Assembly: GCA_022829145.1 (NCBI GenBank)
Contig: CM040745.1
Coordinates: 23,528,906 to 23,592,905, forward strand
From: Albula goreensis
Lineage: Eukaryota > Chordata > Actinopteri > Albuliformes > Albulidae
Length of the DNA: 64,000 nt
Reading direction: 5' to 3'
Shown here: in pieces, positions 38,102 to 52,043 of the stretch
Layout: each line of letters starts with the position of its first letter
How positions within the stretch are numbered: the first letter of the stretch is position 1
Notes under the pieces: generated by a model
What the model was told of the DNA's origin: nothing
Seen by the model: only the letters and a program-made list of their open reading frames with translations
Databases searched by the model: none
Made by a program: the position numbers and the translations under genes

Positions 38102-41100
38102 GAATTCACAAAGCTTTGGATTGTTCACCCACTAATAGGTAACGTGTGCTGAGTTTAGATCATCGTGAGACAGGTTAGTTTTACCCTACTGATGACATGT
38201 TGCCGAAATAGTAATCCTGTACTCTGGTTGTACAGGGCACAGTCCCACAGAGAAATTTTAAATTGGTAACAATTCAATCAAAACCTGCCCACAAACATAT
38301 ATATCCCTGGCAAGTTTTCAGATGTTCCTCTGGTTTTTATTTTTCTCACATCCCCAACTGACCCAAATTTGATTACTTCTTATTGTTTTAACTGTCAGTG
38401 TAGACAAAGACACTATGTATCACAGGATACTGATAGTTCCTCAAACCTTGTTAACTCAAAGAATGTCTCTTTTCATCTGTTTATAAATATGAAACCCTTT
38501 CACTTCAAGGCAAAATTTTGCGTCCATGGTAGATGTGGACATGCACAGAAGATATACTAAGATAGTTAGCAATAATAATGCATAGTATTCAAATATTTTG
38601 TCTATTATTGCTATCAACATGGGCTATCATATTTCCTTTGATACTACCATTTTTATCGGTTCTGAAGTAATGCATTTCCCTTTATTATCAATCAGGTTGA
38701 ACAAAGCAGAACTATAGATGAGTCATTACAAAGCAATAAGTGCAATCATGTAGTGTAATGTGTTATTAGAACGAGTTATAGATGTAATATTTGAAGCACA
38801 GAACATCAAGAGCAATAAGCGTATGTGGAGGCTGGAAACAATCTGCATGTTATTGATTTGTTGCAATAAGAGCAATTTCAGAATTCAGAGAGATAATGTT
38901 CACTAATCACTGGCCTCTGGAATGTGCTCCTTCACCATCTGGGTGTTGCCTAGTCAAATACAGCTTGACCTGACACCTTAAATCTAAGCTTTGATGCTTT
39001 ATTAAATGAGAGAATCATTTCTCAAAGAGAATAGTTTAAGAATAACATTATCTATTGCCAGCAGGCCAAAGCTGCCCTATATCCTTGTGGATTCACAGAT
39101 TTAATAAAGGGAATACCTTCATCATGCTTGGGTGGGAATTAACTGATGGAAAGTGCTTAATGACTCCTACTCAGAATGTTGTCTCTGAATGTTGCATTGT
39201 GGTTTTGAAGCACTGTTGATTGCTATCTCATATCAGTCAGGAATGGGATTACTTATTTTCATGGATGTGCTTTTCAGTGCTGTATAAATGAAGTTACTTT
39301 TGCCCCCATTAAGTCAGTAATACTGAACTTCCGTCAGTCCTCACATTTCAATGTTCCAAGGCAACATAATATAAGCTCACTGCCTCTGTGCCACCTCATC
39401 TTTCACCTCCTGCCCCAACAGATTCCATTTACCCACGGAGCAGTCTCCTGTAGGGGCATGAGCTGTAGACTGCTCGTTCATTAACTATTGTGTGAAAGTC
39501 AGGTACTTATTCTGTTATGTTCACACGGTGCGTGTAACTGATTCAATGGACACATACATTGGCGCTGTTGTAGACAAAAGCTCAAAAATGAAAGGGGAAA
39601 CTGGGAAGCATTCATCTGTATTTGGTTTTTGAGGCAGCTTGAAACTACTGTGAGGGAAATTTAATAATATAGGGCAGAGTGCACTGCAGAAATTTTCACT
39701 GTGTAGCTTCCTTCTTTAAAAATATTTGATGCTGCATCTCTGAAAAGCAATCAATGTTAAATACGTTTAAAATGTGTTACATGCTCAGTTGACGCAAGAG
39801 AAAAGGGCCATCAATGACGTCAGTGAGTAAAAGAGGCTGCTGGCTGTGCAACAAGCAGACTCAGCAATGCTGGTCATTATCCATTTTTATTGATCAGCAG
39901 CATCCTCCATTGTTTTCAGTCAACAATAATTTTCATGGATTTTCAAAATTGCACCAAAGTCAGGATGAAACCAGAGATTCAATTTGATAGTCTCATTTCA
40001 ACACTTCTGCAGTATAACTATGACCATGCATTTTTCTTTGTTATGAGTTAGTGGTCATGCTGAGATATAGAAAACATGATTGTTTATTTTCCTTGTATCT
40101 TTGTTTTCCTTGTGTTTATTTACTTGTGGAGACACCATTGTGTTTTCCTTGGTAAGAGCCATAGAACTAGAATGATGTCAGATGTACCTGACTGGACTTT
40201 AAATAACAGGTATGATTGTTAAATTGTTTTATAATAACCACTTAAGTTTTTACAAATGTATAGGAACAGTTATCAGTGAAAGTTTGTCACATTATTGTAG
40301 CAAATAATAACTTCTCAAGTCAATTCCTGTGTCACGCACTATGTCACAGCAGAACTATCCATCTGCACATTTTATTTATTTTATATCTGTCATTTCCACC
40401 CATTACTCCTCAGTCTGTCCACATTGAGGAAACACTTTGAAATCCTCACCTTGAAATAAATTACAAAGTGTAAGCGTAAATGGTTAGAAATCAGTGCATA
40501 AGCGCAGTAGGGACCTTTCGCTTGTGATATCAGTTGCCAATTGATGAGTTTAATTCCCTGCACCTCAGAAGTAGAAGCTGAAGACACATAGGCCACTAAC
40601 AGTATTGCAGAAAAAAGTTGGCATGTACATCATTCTCTTATCACATACTGTTTGTGCAGTCAGTTAATATGCCTCTTCAGCATGTTTGCACATTCACCAC
40701 TTTATCTGAATTGGATTGTGGAAGGAGAAGCTGTGTCATGATAAGCCAGCTGTTATCACTGACTTTCCTCATGAATAGCATTTTGTAATCATAATCTTAA
40801 TCATAATCATTTTCTTAATTATGTCTTACGCTTGTTGAAATTGTGGAGGTTGAAATTTTATAGTGGGTTTTGTATCTCCAGTTAGCTTGTGTGTATGTCC
40901 TCAGATGCAATGCAGATTCGGTGCAGGGTGGCCAGAGCCCTGTTAGGTAGTCAGAGCAAGAAAGGACTCAATGAAGTTCTGAATCAGATGAAGTCAATGA
41001 GCTTCTGTTACAGTTACAGTTTCTGAGTTTTTTTTTCACCTTGGCATTTCGGTGGCAGAATCAGTACCACAAAGTAAAAATTTCTGTCCAGATTAAACCA

Positions 41101-44100
41101 GTAACAACCTTTTCAGATGATTATAATGATACACTCTGTTGTATTGTTATAACCTTCAAGCTATTAGTCAGCCTTGTGTCTGAAGTCTGGAAATGTTTTG
41201 ACAGAATCACATTGGGAGCCAGCTGTCATGAGGCAGACTCATAGAGGAACTATCAAATGTTGATTACAAAATCATCAGCCAGCCATGTAGTGTTTGACCA
41301 GCTGTTTTTGGGGTATTGTTTGCTGTGGAAGCACAGTAACAAAGGAGCAGCTAGAGGGCAATGCCATAGTAATGGCAATAAAGGCTTGTTTAAAATGGTG
41401 AATGTTGGCTACAATATATCCTGCTAGACTTCCTTGCAAGATGTACGACACCTCTAGTGGAAAGAGTTACATTTGGGAAGGGATTACACCACACAACATT
41501 CCGAGGCAGAGCACAACAGATCCTCCATATCCCCCTGCCCAATCAGAGTAGTATACTGTATATGAGGTCTCTCAAACTAGCTCCTTGAATAACCTGGTGA
41601 AATAATTACACAACAGTGTAAACACTAAAGAAAATACAGATCTACTGTAATGTCATTTTGATTTAATAAAAATCACATACCAACTTCCACATTTTTACAA
41701 TGTTAGAAAATGTTTGTGGTGAACTAAAAGGCTGGCAATCTTTGAAAAGTCAAATTAAGCCATACATTGCAAGGAATTGGGCATCAGGAGGTTCGGTCTT
41801 AACTCCACCTCTGTCAAAATTAAAACCTTTCTCATACAAGAACAAGCAGTCAGGGAGGTACAGGATGGATGCTTCAATCAAAAATTGATTGTGAAATTAT
41901 CACTTATGGCCACATTGCTCCTCATTACTGAAACAATCCATTCTTCTTTGACAAGCAGGTACCTATTAGCTTCTTATAGTCAGTGAACTGTACTGAAAAG
42001 GAATAATACCTAATATAACATCTAGGGGCTTTCCTACTTGAAATGTATCATTTTTATTTATATTGTTTTAGGACAGTAAATCATCACAGAGTTTGACCAC
42101 ATTTTTTTGGATTTCTGGTTTTGATCAGACAACATAATATGTAATGGATGACAGATTTTGATAATGATTTATCTAATTCTCAGATGCATCATCCAGTGAG
42201 CATCACATGTTGTAATAAGTGCTGCAGACTGCCCTGGGTCTGACTGGAGCAGCAATGTGGTGAGACCCTCCTTAATCCTAATAAAAGATCTGTGGGTGTG
42301 TGGAGGGTGATTGAAGCATGGATAGCTCATCTCTTAAGTCGGCTCTTTATCTCATGGGTTCTATATACAAGCTTAATTTGTTGCCTTATACCACAAAACC
42401 AGCGGAGTATCCCCTATCCCCTACATCATGTCTCCTCTCACGGTGTATATCTAGCACATCATTGCTCACTGAGAGCCAGTGTATTTTCCTAGGAGAGTGC
42501 TTCTAGGGCAAGTACACAGCTGCGTGTGAACTGATATTAACTATGATATTTTTCATTTTGGCAATGTTAGAGATTGGCTGTGACTTTGGGCAAGCCCTCA
42601 GTTAGCCTCAGTGAGCTTGTTCATATTTGTGCAGATATTTAACCCTAAAAGCACTTACTCATAAGCATGCCTAGGTTGCCCTGTTGCTCCACTAAGTCAA
42701 CAATTCAGTAAGAGCTATCAGGCTCTCTTACAGATTGGGTAATTCATTTTCTTATAATTGAGAGAGTCACAGAGCAGTCACAGATTACCAGAAGCTTTAC
42801 ATTTGCTAACTAATTGAGTTGGCCTTTTTATAGCTAGCAAACTGCAAACTGTTGGCCATGATTTCAGATGCTAGAATCAATACTTTTCAACACTTTGAAT
42901 CCTGGTGTCAAGAGAAAGTTGGTTTAAAACAAAAGTGTGGAATAGATGTTAAAGATGAGATGGAATAAACACTGCAGTCAGCTCCTTGGAGATTTCAGTA
43001 TTCATCTTCTTTAGTGTTGTTTAGCAAGAACACAACTAGTAGTTACACTAATGCATGGTGCACTTTTAACAAGAGAAAAAAACAGAAGGTAATGTTATGT
43101 GCTCAGACATTTAGCCAGTGTGAAGTATTTGAGAAATCCAGCAGCAGAAATCAAAAGCTTTCACCATTTTTTGAACAAATGTAATCATACAACAAGCTGA
43201 GATTTTCCTGTCTGAAGATGAGGCTAGTCTAATAGTCTACTGAGTCTACTAAAATTATATAAGATGTCTATGTCCTAAATCTTTGATCACTGTCTGGCAG
43301 CACCCATACTCTGGTCACCAGCTTAAGCCACCCCTTGGTCAGTAGAAGACAGCAGTGCTCATTACCTCTTAATAACTACATGATAGGACAGGCAGAGTTC
43401 TTAAAAACAGAAATGATTATACATAAATAGTTTAATCATCTGAAAATGATTGTTCCCATTGGGTATTACAACTAACCAGGTGTCAAAACTGATGTTGAGA
43501 TTCAGGTATGTGTTTACTTTCATGAGATATTACAGTCAGTAGGTGGGGATGTACTTCATGGATATTGAAAGGAAGTTTGTCTTGTGTATGAAGAGCTACT
43601 CTCTTTAGTATCCATTATTGCTGCATGATTACAGGGATTGAATGGTTTAACTCATGGTGGCTACCTTTCCCCATGATTTTAATCTGCATTTGCCAAAGAT
43701 TTTACCATATTTTACATTTTTTACAGCACAAACAATCTTTAGCAAAAAATACAATTCAAAACAAGCTACTAATAATCGAAAATGGTAGCATTTACTCATG
43801 ATTGACAACACATTTATTTTAAATTCGTGTTTATAATCTGCTTTCATCACACAACTGTGAACTTACAGCTCTGTTTTCTGTGATGGTGGGGAAGCACTGT
43901 ACTACAAGACTCATCCATTTTCATGATTCCAGTGTTTGTAGATTGTAGGTCTGTTTGTTGGTTTCATAGCAGACCTGGTTTCATCTGCTGACCTGAGGCC
44001 AGTATGTAAGACTTTGCTCCTGTTCTGAGCAGAGCATTTTGGATCTGCATCTGCCTGTCTCACCTGGCTCTGTTTCCCCAGGTCCTGCAGATGTATCTTC

Positions 44101-47100
44101 CCTTTTGTGGAATTGCTATCTCTAATGCTCAGCTGTTCGCTGCCTCCAGGAAGGAGTATGACAGAAGCAGGGTAAGAGCGAGATTGGGACTTTGGGCACT
44201 TTATTGCTGAAGCTCACGCTTCATGATCGATCCCCATCACTGGGTTGCTGTTGGTCACAGGGGAGGGTGGCCACAAAAGCCATATTTGCATGGGGGTGTG
44301 TCAGGGGGATTTTGAGATATAAATCATATGATGCCTCCATGCACAGTCTTAGATATGTCACTGCATTGATGTCTACAGAGGGAAGCTATATGGAGAAAAC
44401 GGGCCCGTACAGAGTAAGGGTTTAACTCCATGCTGTCTTTGACCTGCCTGCAGTGGTTATTTATACAGGATCAATGCATTAGTCAGGCAGCTGCCATCAA
44501 GGCAAATGTACTTTATAAATCAAAGTGCAGAGATCCCCTTATTTTTTTCCAAGACTAATGTAAACATTGACTATTTTCACTGATATTGTACAAATTTTAC
44601 ATGTCCAGAATAATTACGTCCTTCAGCTTTCAGACTTCTTTCAATTCAATACTAACTGAATTGTTAAATCTGGATGTTTAGGCATATTGTCAGATTTGTC
44701 AGGCCATGTTCCTTGCCAGTGTACCATCTGCTTGTTATTTGCAGGCACTGTTGGAGGTGGTGAATGACCTGTTTGAGGAGCAGACAGACCTGGAGAAGAT
44801 TGTGCGGAAGATAATGCATCGTGCGCAGACGCTGCTGAAGTGTGAGCGCTGCTCTGTGCAGTTGCTGGAAGACATTGAGTCTCCGGTACTCTGTCCATGT
44901 AATTTCTCTCCATCCTCCCACACTAATTCCTCTCTACACCTCACTATACACCCTCAAGCCTCAAGCTGCCTCAAGATATTGAACCATCTACACCTGACTC
45001 TACATACTCAACTCTCTGCATCTGACTGTACACACTGAACCCTCGTACTTGACTCTAGGTACTTAACCCTCCACACTGAGCCATCTACAAGTGTCTCTCT
45101 ATACTCAGCTCTCTGAATCTCATTCGACAAATGACTGTACACACTCCACCCTCTACACCCTGTAGTAAAAATTCCACCCTCCAATTCCATCCTCCACATA
45201 TTTTCTCTTCTTTTTATTCAGCAAAGGCTTGTCTTTGAAGCTGATAATTACTTGTTTAATTGCTATTTTATGAAGATTGTTTGTAATAATGTCCAGCAGA
45301 TGCCATTTCAATTAAACTGGCTTGGAATATATCACAATGTTTACTATGCATTGTAGAGATAGCAGGTGGACTCTGTTTCCTTATTTGCCCTCCAGGTGGT
45401 TAAGTTTACGAAATCCTTTGAGCTACTGTCACCCAAATGCAGTGCAGATACCGAAAGCAGGTAAGATGGAGACTGATATTAATAAACTAATACAGCACCA
45501 GTGTGAACCCCCATCTTACCCTTGCACAGTATGACAGCAAGCATACTCAGATCTCTCCATATCTATTAGACTGAGCTGTTATCGAACATAGTCCCTAGAA
45601 ATTCTATTCTAAACAAACCTAGGGAATTTAATCCAAACTTAAAAGTCCAAGAGTGTGTGTTTTAGTCACAATCTCGTTTCATGACAGGTCACTGTGGACA
45701 TCTGTTGAAGTATCTTAAAATCCTAAATTTTTTTGTGTCTTATTTTTGATGGCCCCTTGACAGTAGTAGAAGGTCATTTCCAGTGGGCATTGCCCTCTAT
45801 CTGTTGAGAGAATACAGACTTTGCTTCACAGTCTCACATATTTAAATCCTCTCCTTAATCTGAAATCACCCTTGCTTGCGAGTCACTTGAGGTCCTCTTG
45901 GCAGGACACATGAACACACGAGCAAAATCTTGTGCATCTCCTGCTGCAGAGAGCTCCCCCAAGGCCCTCACAGCGAAAAGCCTGAAAAAGAGCAGCAAAT
46001 GCAACGACTAATAGGGGAACTGCTGATTCAATAAATAATACAGAGAGTATTCTGTAACAACGTATTACATCCTGCTGGCTTCACATTGAAGGAAAAACAC
46101 ATTTTGTTTTAATGTATATTTGTGTGTATATGTGTGGAAAATAGACTGTGTAAAGAAGTGATATGACCATGCAGTAGTAAGACAGCTGGTGTTCGAAAGT
46201 AGCTTTTATTTCTACTTTGCTGTTGCATAAACACAAGCCATTAAAATGCTTCAGAATAATTTAGTAATTAGTGAAGTGTCAGATGGCATTGTTTGCAAAC
46301 TCAGGCTTTTCTGAAGGAAAAACATCTGTATATGGTGTATTTTTCTCTTTTCTTGTGATATTCATATTGGTCTTTTTATGACTGCAGATAATTTTGTTAA
46401 GCCTTGAGAAACATTCATTGAGGAGAGATTAAAACAAAAGCTGAAATTGTGCTAATAAGTTTTCATGATGACAGTCTGATAGCTCCTATTTGCTTTGAGG
46501 TGCTGTAAGAGTTATGATTTTGATTAAAATAAGGAATGCTTGGAATGGGATTTTCATTTATTGCAGCTAAGAATCCACAACACCACTGGGGGAATGTTGA
46601 AATATGTACTTGTTTCCATTTCTCTACCAGCCAGCAGTAATGCCGCAACAGCCCAGAGGTGGGGGGTGGACAGTATTGGACAGTATCTCACCACTGCAGC
46701 AACCTAGCACCGATATCTGCATTGTGTATCTGTAGATCTATTTACACACAAAAACACACATTTTGGATTCAAATTCAACAACATATTGAGTCTTTTTTAC
46801 ACAGCAAAAATTATATTACATTCCTGCCCGACAGTCTGTATTAAAGATTCTCACACTTTTCAACATTATAATTGCTCTCCATCTCCTTGTTAACAACTTG
46901 TCTACAACCCTGGTATATGCAACAAAATTCCATTTGTCAGCTTTTTAAAGTTCTGTTGCTGAAGACAGGAGAATGCATAGATGAAGGCACAGCTTGAGTC
47001 AGTACCCCATAGCACTCTACTCATTGAATGTAACATTGTATGTTCCCTTTTTTTGAAACACTATTTTCACTTTAAGAGCTGGTGAAGAAAAACAAATAAA

Positions 47101-50100
47101 TAACAAATAAATCCAAATCAACTATACCGTACTATCAATACTAGCCTTGTTTGGCCCTGAACTTGTTTTACATAAAAGATATACTGAACAAAAATTCAGT
47201 ATTTGGGACTGTTCATTAAATTATTTAACCAAGAAGTCTTATTGAGATTTGGAATCTCTTTTGCAAGAGAGACCTGGCCAAGGTAGCAGCCAGCACAATG
47301 TCAATATAAAACAATTAAATACATATAGAATATAAAACATACACCTTTAGAAATCACAAGAGAAATTTGGGTACAGTACCTTCTTCACAAAAAGCATTTA
47401 CATGATTCAGTTACAATGGTTTGTATGGTGCATTTAAAGTCAGCCATAGATATGAAACATTCTGATTTGAGCTCCTTTTGTAACTTATTCCATGACTAAG
47501 GTGCATAATGACTAAAAGCAGATTGTCCAAGAGCTGAAAAAGCCCTAGGAACATTGAGAAACAACCAGTTTTATGATCGCAGCTGATAGCTTCCAGTGCT
47601 TCCACAAAGGATAAATAGGGAGTTTGCCTAAAGTTGCTTTGTAAATAAAAATATACCAGCGTGTCTGCCTGCAATTGGATAATGATGTCAAACCCACCAA
47701 TTTATATAAAATGCAATGGTGAGTGAGAGACTTTGCACCAGTAAACTTCAAACCAGTTATTGTTCATTCTTGTTTTTATTAGTTTCAAAGACACTTTTGA
47801 GAAGTCATCATATTCTGACTGGCTCATCAACAACAGCATTGCAGAGCTTGTGGCCTCAACTGGACTTCCTGTGAACATTAGTGACGCGTACCAGGACCCA
47901 CGCTTCGATGCTGAGGTAAATGTTTTTCTCATGTGCTTTGCCTCAATTCTGAGAACTTAGAGCTATCAAATATGGAAACACCTCTAAGCCCTGAATGATG
48001 TGTATTTGTTGTTTTAATTTTGAAATTCAGAATCCCACTTTTTAAAAAGGTTTCCAATATATGGTGTTCAGGAATTTCAAGTTACATTAATTATTTAAAA
48101 AGGACTTGAACTTTGTAGCTCAATACTGTATCTGTTATATTTGTTTTTATTGTTTAACATTTTATGCACACAAGCCTATTCATACAAAACAATAATTGGA
48201 AATAAATGTGGATTTCATGGGTTTTTGCTATTTTATTTCATATATAGAGTAATTTGTTATACTATGAAACCCTTTCAAGTCACAGTTTTGCTTAATGCTT
48301 TTCAGGCTGATCAGTTCTCTGGGTTTCACATTCGCTCTGTGCTTTGTGTGCCCATTTGGAACAGCAACCATCAAATAATTGGTAAGTTAGCAAATTTCCC
48401 CCTTTTCAGTCACTCTGAGATTGTTAGCCATGGCATCACAGCTCCAGTGATGATCATACCTGACAGATGACAAAATAAAAACTGCCCTATGTATGAGCTC
48501 TTTTGTTATTCAAGTAATGAGTGCTGGATATCTTATTCTTTGATCTGAATACACTGCACATGGTTACATAAGACATTTTTCATCCACCACAAATTCATGG
48601 AAATACTTTAAATATTCATCATATTTAATTTAATTATATGTCATTTAATTTTGACTATTAATTATAATGTAGATTTTTTAAAAATCATGAATATATCTAG
48701 AAATGTGCATTTATCTGCATGGCCAAGCCAGCTGGCCACTGTCTACAGCAAAAATGTTGGGAAAATACAGCTATTTAGCTGTTATCTGACTATTATATTG
48801 AGCAACAATAGCTTGGAAAAGGGAGACTATTATGCATAGTGTACTAGCATCAGAAAGTTATGTTTCTGGTGCTAGCATGGCAAATGCTAATAAACCAGAA
48901 GGAGTGGTGTGCTAGCTTTTATGCTATATCTTCCTGTATGCTTAAACTGAATAGTTATGTGTTTGGGAGGATGTTACAAGTAGCTGGCAATCTGAACAGT
49001 AAATTATTACTTAATGAAAAGAACAAAGAATGAAAATGTATGAATATTTAATTTAATCCAGTTGCTCAACCCTTAAGCAGCAGATTTCACAAGTTATTCA
49101 TGAGTTACTGCATTTAATTAGTCTGGAAAATATGATCTACAGTATTGGAGAAAAATGTCATAGATATACATGTTCTGTTTTGGGATCAGCCAGTGGTCCT
49201 TTACAAAGCTTGACAGTTGCTATGTAGAGATTCATCTCTTTTATGTGATTCAAACCAGTGATGTTTAATTTCTCTCATAAGTCACTATCAGTCATCAATT
49301 AGGTTTATCTACTTAGCTATAGATGTTACATTAATGAGGATAATTATACAGTTAAATTGAGAGGCCTGTCGTAACAAGTTTTCCTCTAGCCACAACCTAA
49401 AATCTTATTTTATTTTCTGTTAACAAGAAGAAGCACTGTATTTGATTGGACCAAATATTACATATAACAAACAAATATGAAATATATCATTTATTACAAT
49501 ACAGCACATTGGATATTTTATTGTTATTGCTCATCCTGAATAAAGAAAACTAAAGAAGCACATGTTTTGGGAATGTCCTGTTATAGATGATTTCTGGAAA
49601 AAGTTAGCTGAGATTTTTATCTCAGCTTCTAAATACTGATATACCTTTATGCCCAGCATTGCTTCTTCTCGGTGATGATTCTAACATTATCTTAAACTTA
49701 AAGAAGAGACCCCTCCTTATGGCATGTTTGACGGCAGCAAAGAAAACTATTCTTAAAGGCTGGTTTGAGCCTAAGTGTGACATGAAATCTTTGTGGCTAT
49801 GCTATTATCTTAAAATTCTTATATTTGAAAGATGCACTGCCAGGTTGCATAGGGCCTCAACGGCAACTCTGAATAACTGGTCCAAAGGGGTAGACTTTAT
49901 AAAAAATTTGATGGAAATTAATATGGCATGAAATTTATGCTTGCACATGCTTATGTATTTTTGGTTTGGGTGTACATATCTGTATTTCCTTCCTAAATGT
50001 AATACATTTGTATATTCCTTCCTTTTAAATTTCTATGTAATTACTGTTCTGTGTAGTGTCATTTTGTTGTTGGTTCATCCTTTTGTGGAAAATTAATAAA

Positions 50101-51012
50101 AATATATTCGCAAAAAAAAAAAGAAAACTAAAGAATACCGAAAGACATGTGAAGAGAAGGAAATGGAAATATACACTGAGTTTGTACAATATTAGTACAC
50201 CTGCACATTCTATTGGGCAGTCAAATAGACTGATCAGTCAATGACCACATCACATCTTAAGACTGCACAATTGAAATCCAATGATACTTAGATGTTGTGT
50301 GTGCAATTAGAAATGGGAAAGGCAGAAGAATGAGGTGTCCATGAACGCAGCATGTTAATGGCCTTTAGACATTCCAGTATGAGTATATTATAAACCACCC
50401 CCCTGCTGGAGTTTTCATGTATGGCCGTGTTTGACACCAGGATGAAGTGAAACACCTGCCATGGCCTCTACAACCATCAGTTATAAATATCATTGGGCCT
50501 CTGTGGGAAGTTACAGAGTGCCAAGTGTGAAGTAGATTGCTACTTCTTAATTTAAGGAATGTGTCTAATACCTCTGTGAAATTTATTTTTTAGAATAATA
50601 AAATTAAGCCCCTGGTGAACGTTATTACAACTGGTGAACATGATTATCATCTTCACATTCCTGTTTTGTTCTGAAAAAATTATATGAGAAGTAGCTTTTC
50701 AAAAACAGTTTAACAGTGTGGCTAACAAAGTGAGAATTAACTTTTAAAAAGCTGCTACATTGTTATGAGGATAGTTGAGGAATACCTTCATGTATTGTTT
50801 TATCCATGGCTTTAATTAATGTGTAGGCGTGATTTCAGGCTAATCAGAACCCAGGGAGTGGGAATGTATTGTGTACATGAAAAGGCAGCCAAGGCAGACT
50901 TAATGAGTGGACCAAAAAAGAAGACCTTTAGTTCATGTAAAGAGAAGGGGTGTTATTACAGTGAATTAGCTCCTCAGGGAGAGAGCTTACTGTCTTATCT
51001 CTGTACATGTAT

Positions 51013-51043
<31 letters not shown>

Positions 51044-51124
51044 AGCATGCATGCATGCATGCACGTTTGTGTGTGTATGTGTGTGTGTGTGTGTGCATGT
51101 GTGTGCGTGTGTGCGCACGTGCAT

Positions 51125-51181
<57 letters not shown>

Positions 51182-51439
51182 TCTCATTTGCAGGGGTCGC
51201 TCAGGTGCTGAACAGACTGGATGGGAATCCATTTGATGATGCAGACCAGAGATTATTTGAGGTATATGTTCCCCCCAATATAAGAGGTGTGTTCATAAAC
51301 ATTGCTGTTAGAACGTAGGGAACAGAACAAATACTGCCCTACTTAAAGATGTGCACCTGCTTAGCAAATAAATTGAATAGGTACATAAATAAAAAAAAAT
51401 ACAAAAAGGCATGGGATTACATTTCCAGATGTTTTAATT

Positions 51440-51513
<74 letters not shown>

Positions 51514-52005
51514 TCTTAATCTGATTTATGCATGTTTTCCCTCCTGACTTGTAGCCTGACTTGCAGTAATATTCTTCATATTGTTCTTAGGCTTTTGTAA
51601 TCTTCTGTGGCCTGGGCATCAATAACACTATCATGTATGACCAGGTGAAGAAGTCATGGGCAAAGCAGTCTGTGGCTCTGGACGTAAGAAGCACTGCTTT
51701 TTCTGTTTGATCAGTGTGTGGATTTTCAGATAGGTGAATTACAACAGAAATTACTATTGCTATTTCACATAACTGCAGATTTAAAGAATGATGAGACAGT
51801 ATTTGCTACTGGAGGGACAACGAACAAGTGTCGGTCCATGGCTTTGCTGTTCAAAGAGTACAGTGTCATTTAGATCATCAGTTTGATCTGTATCTACTTT
51901 TAATGTCAGTGATAATGCTGACTATTTTAACCTGTAACCCCTCTACTATCTGTGTAACTCTTCACTCTACCTGTCTCTCCTCAGTCTTTCACACTTTTTC
52001 TCTTT

Positions 52006-52043
<38 letters not shown>

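Noticed and set aside
50819-51318. Cys/Val-rich and His/Thr-rich frames on both strands
   Set aside because: They are translations of the (TG)n/(CA)n microsatellite before exon 8; only 51,194-51,261 is real coding sequence.
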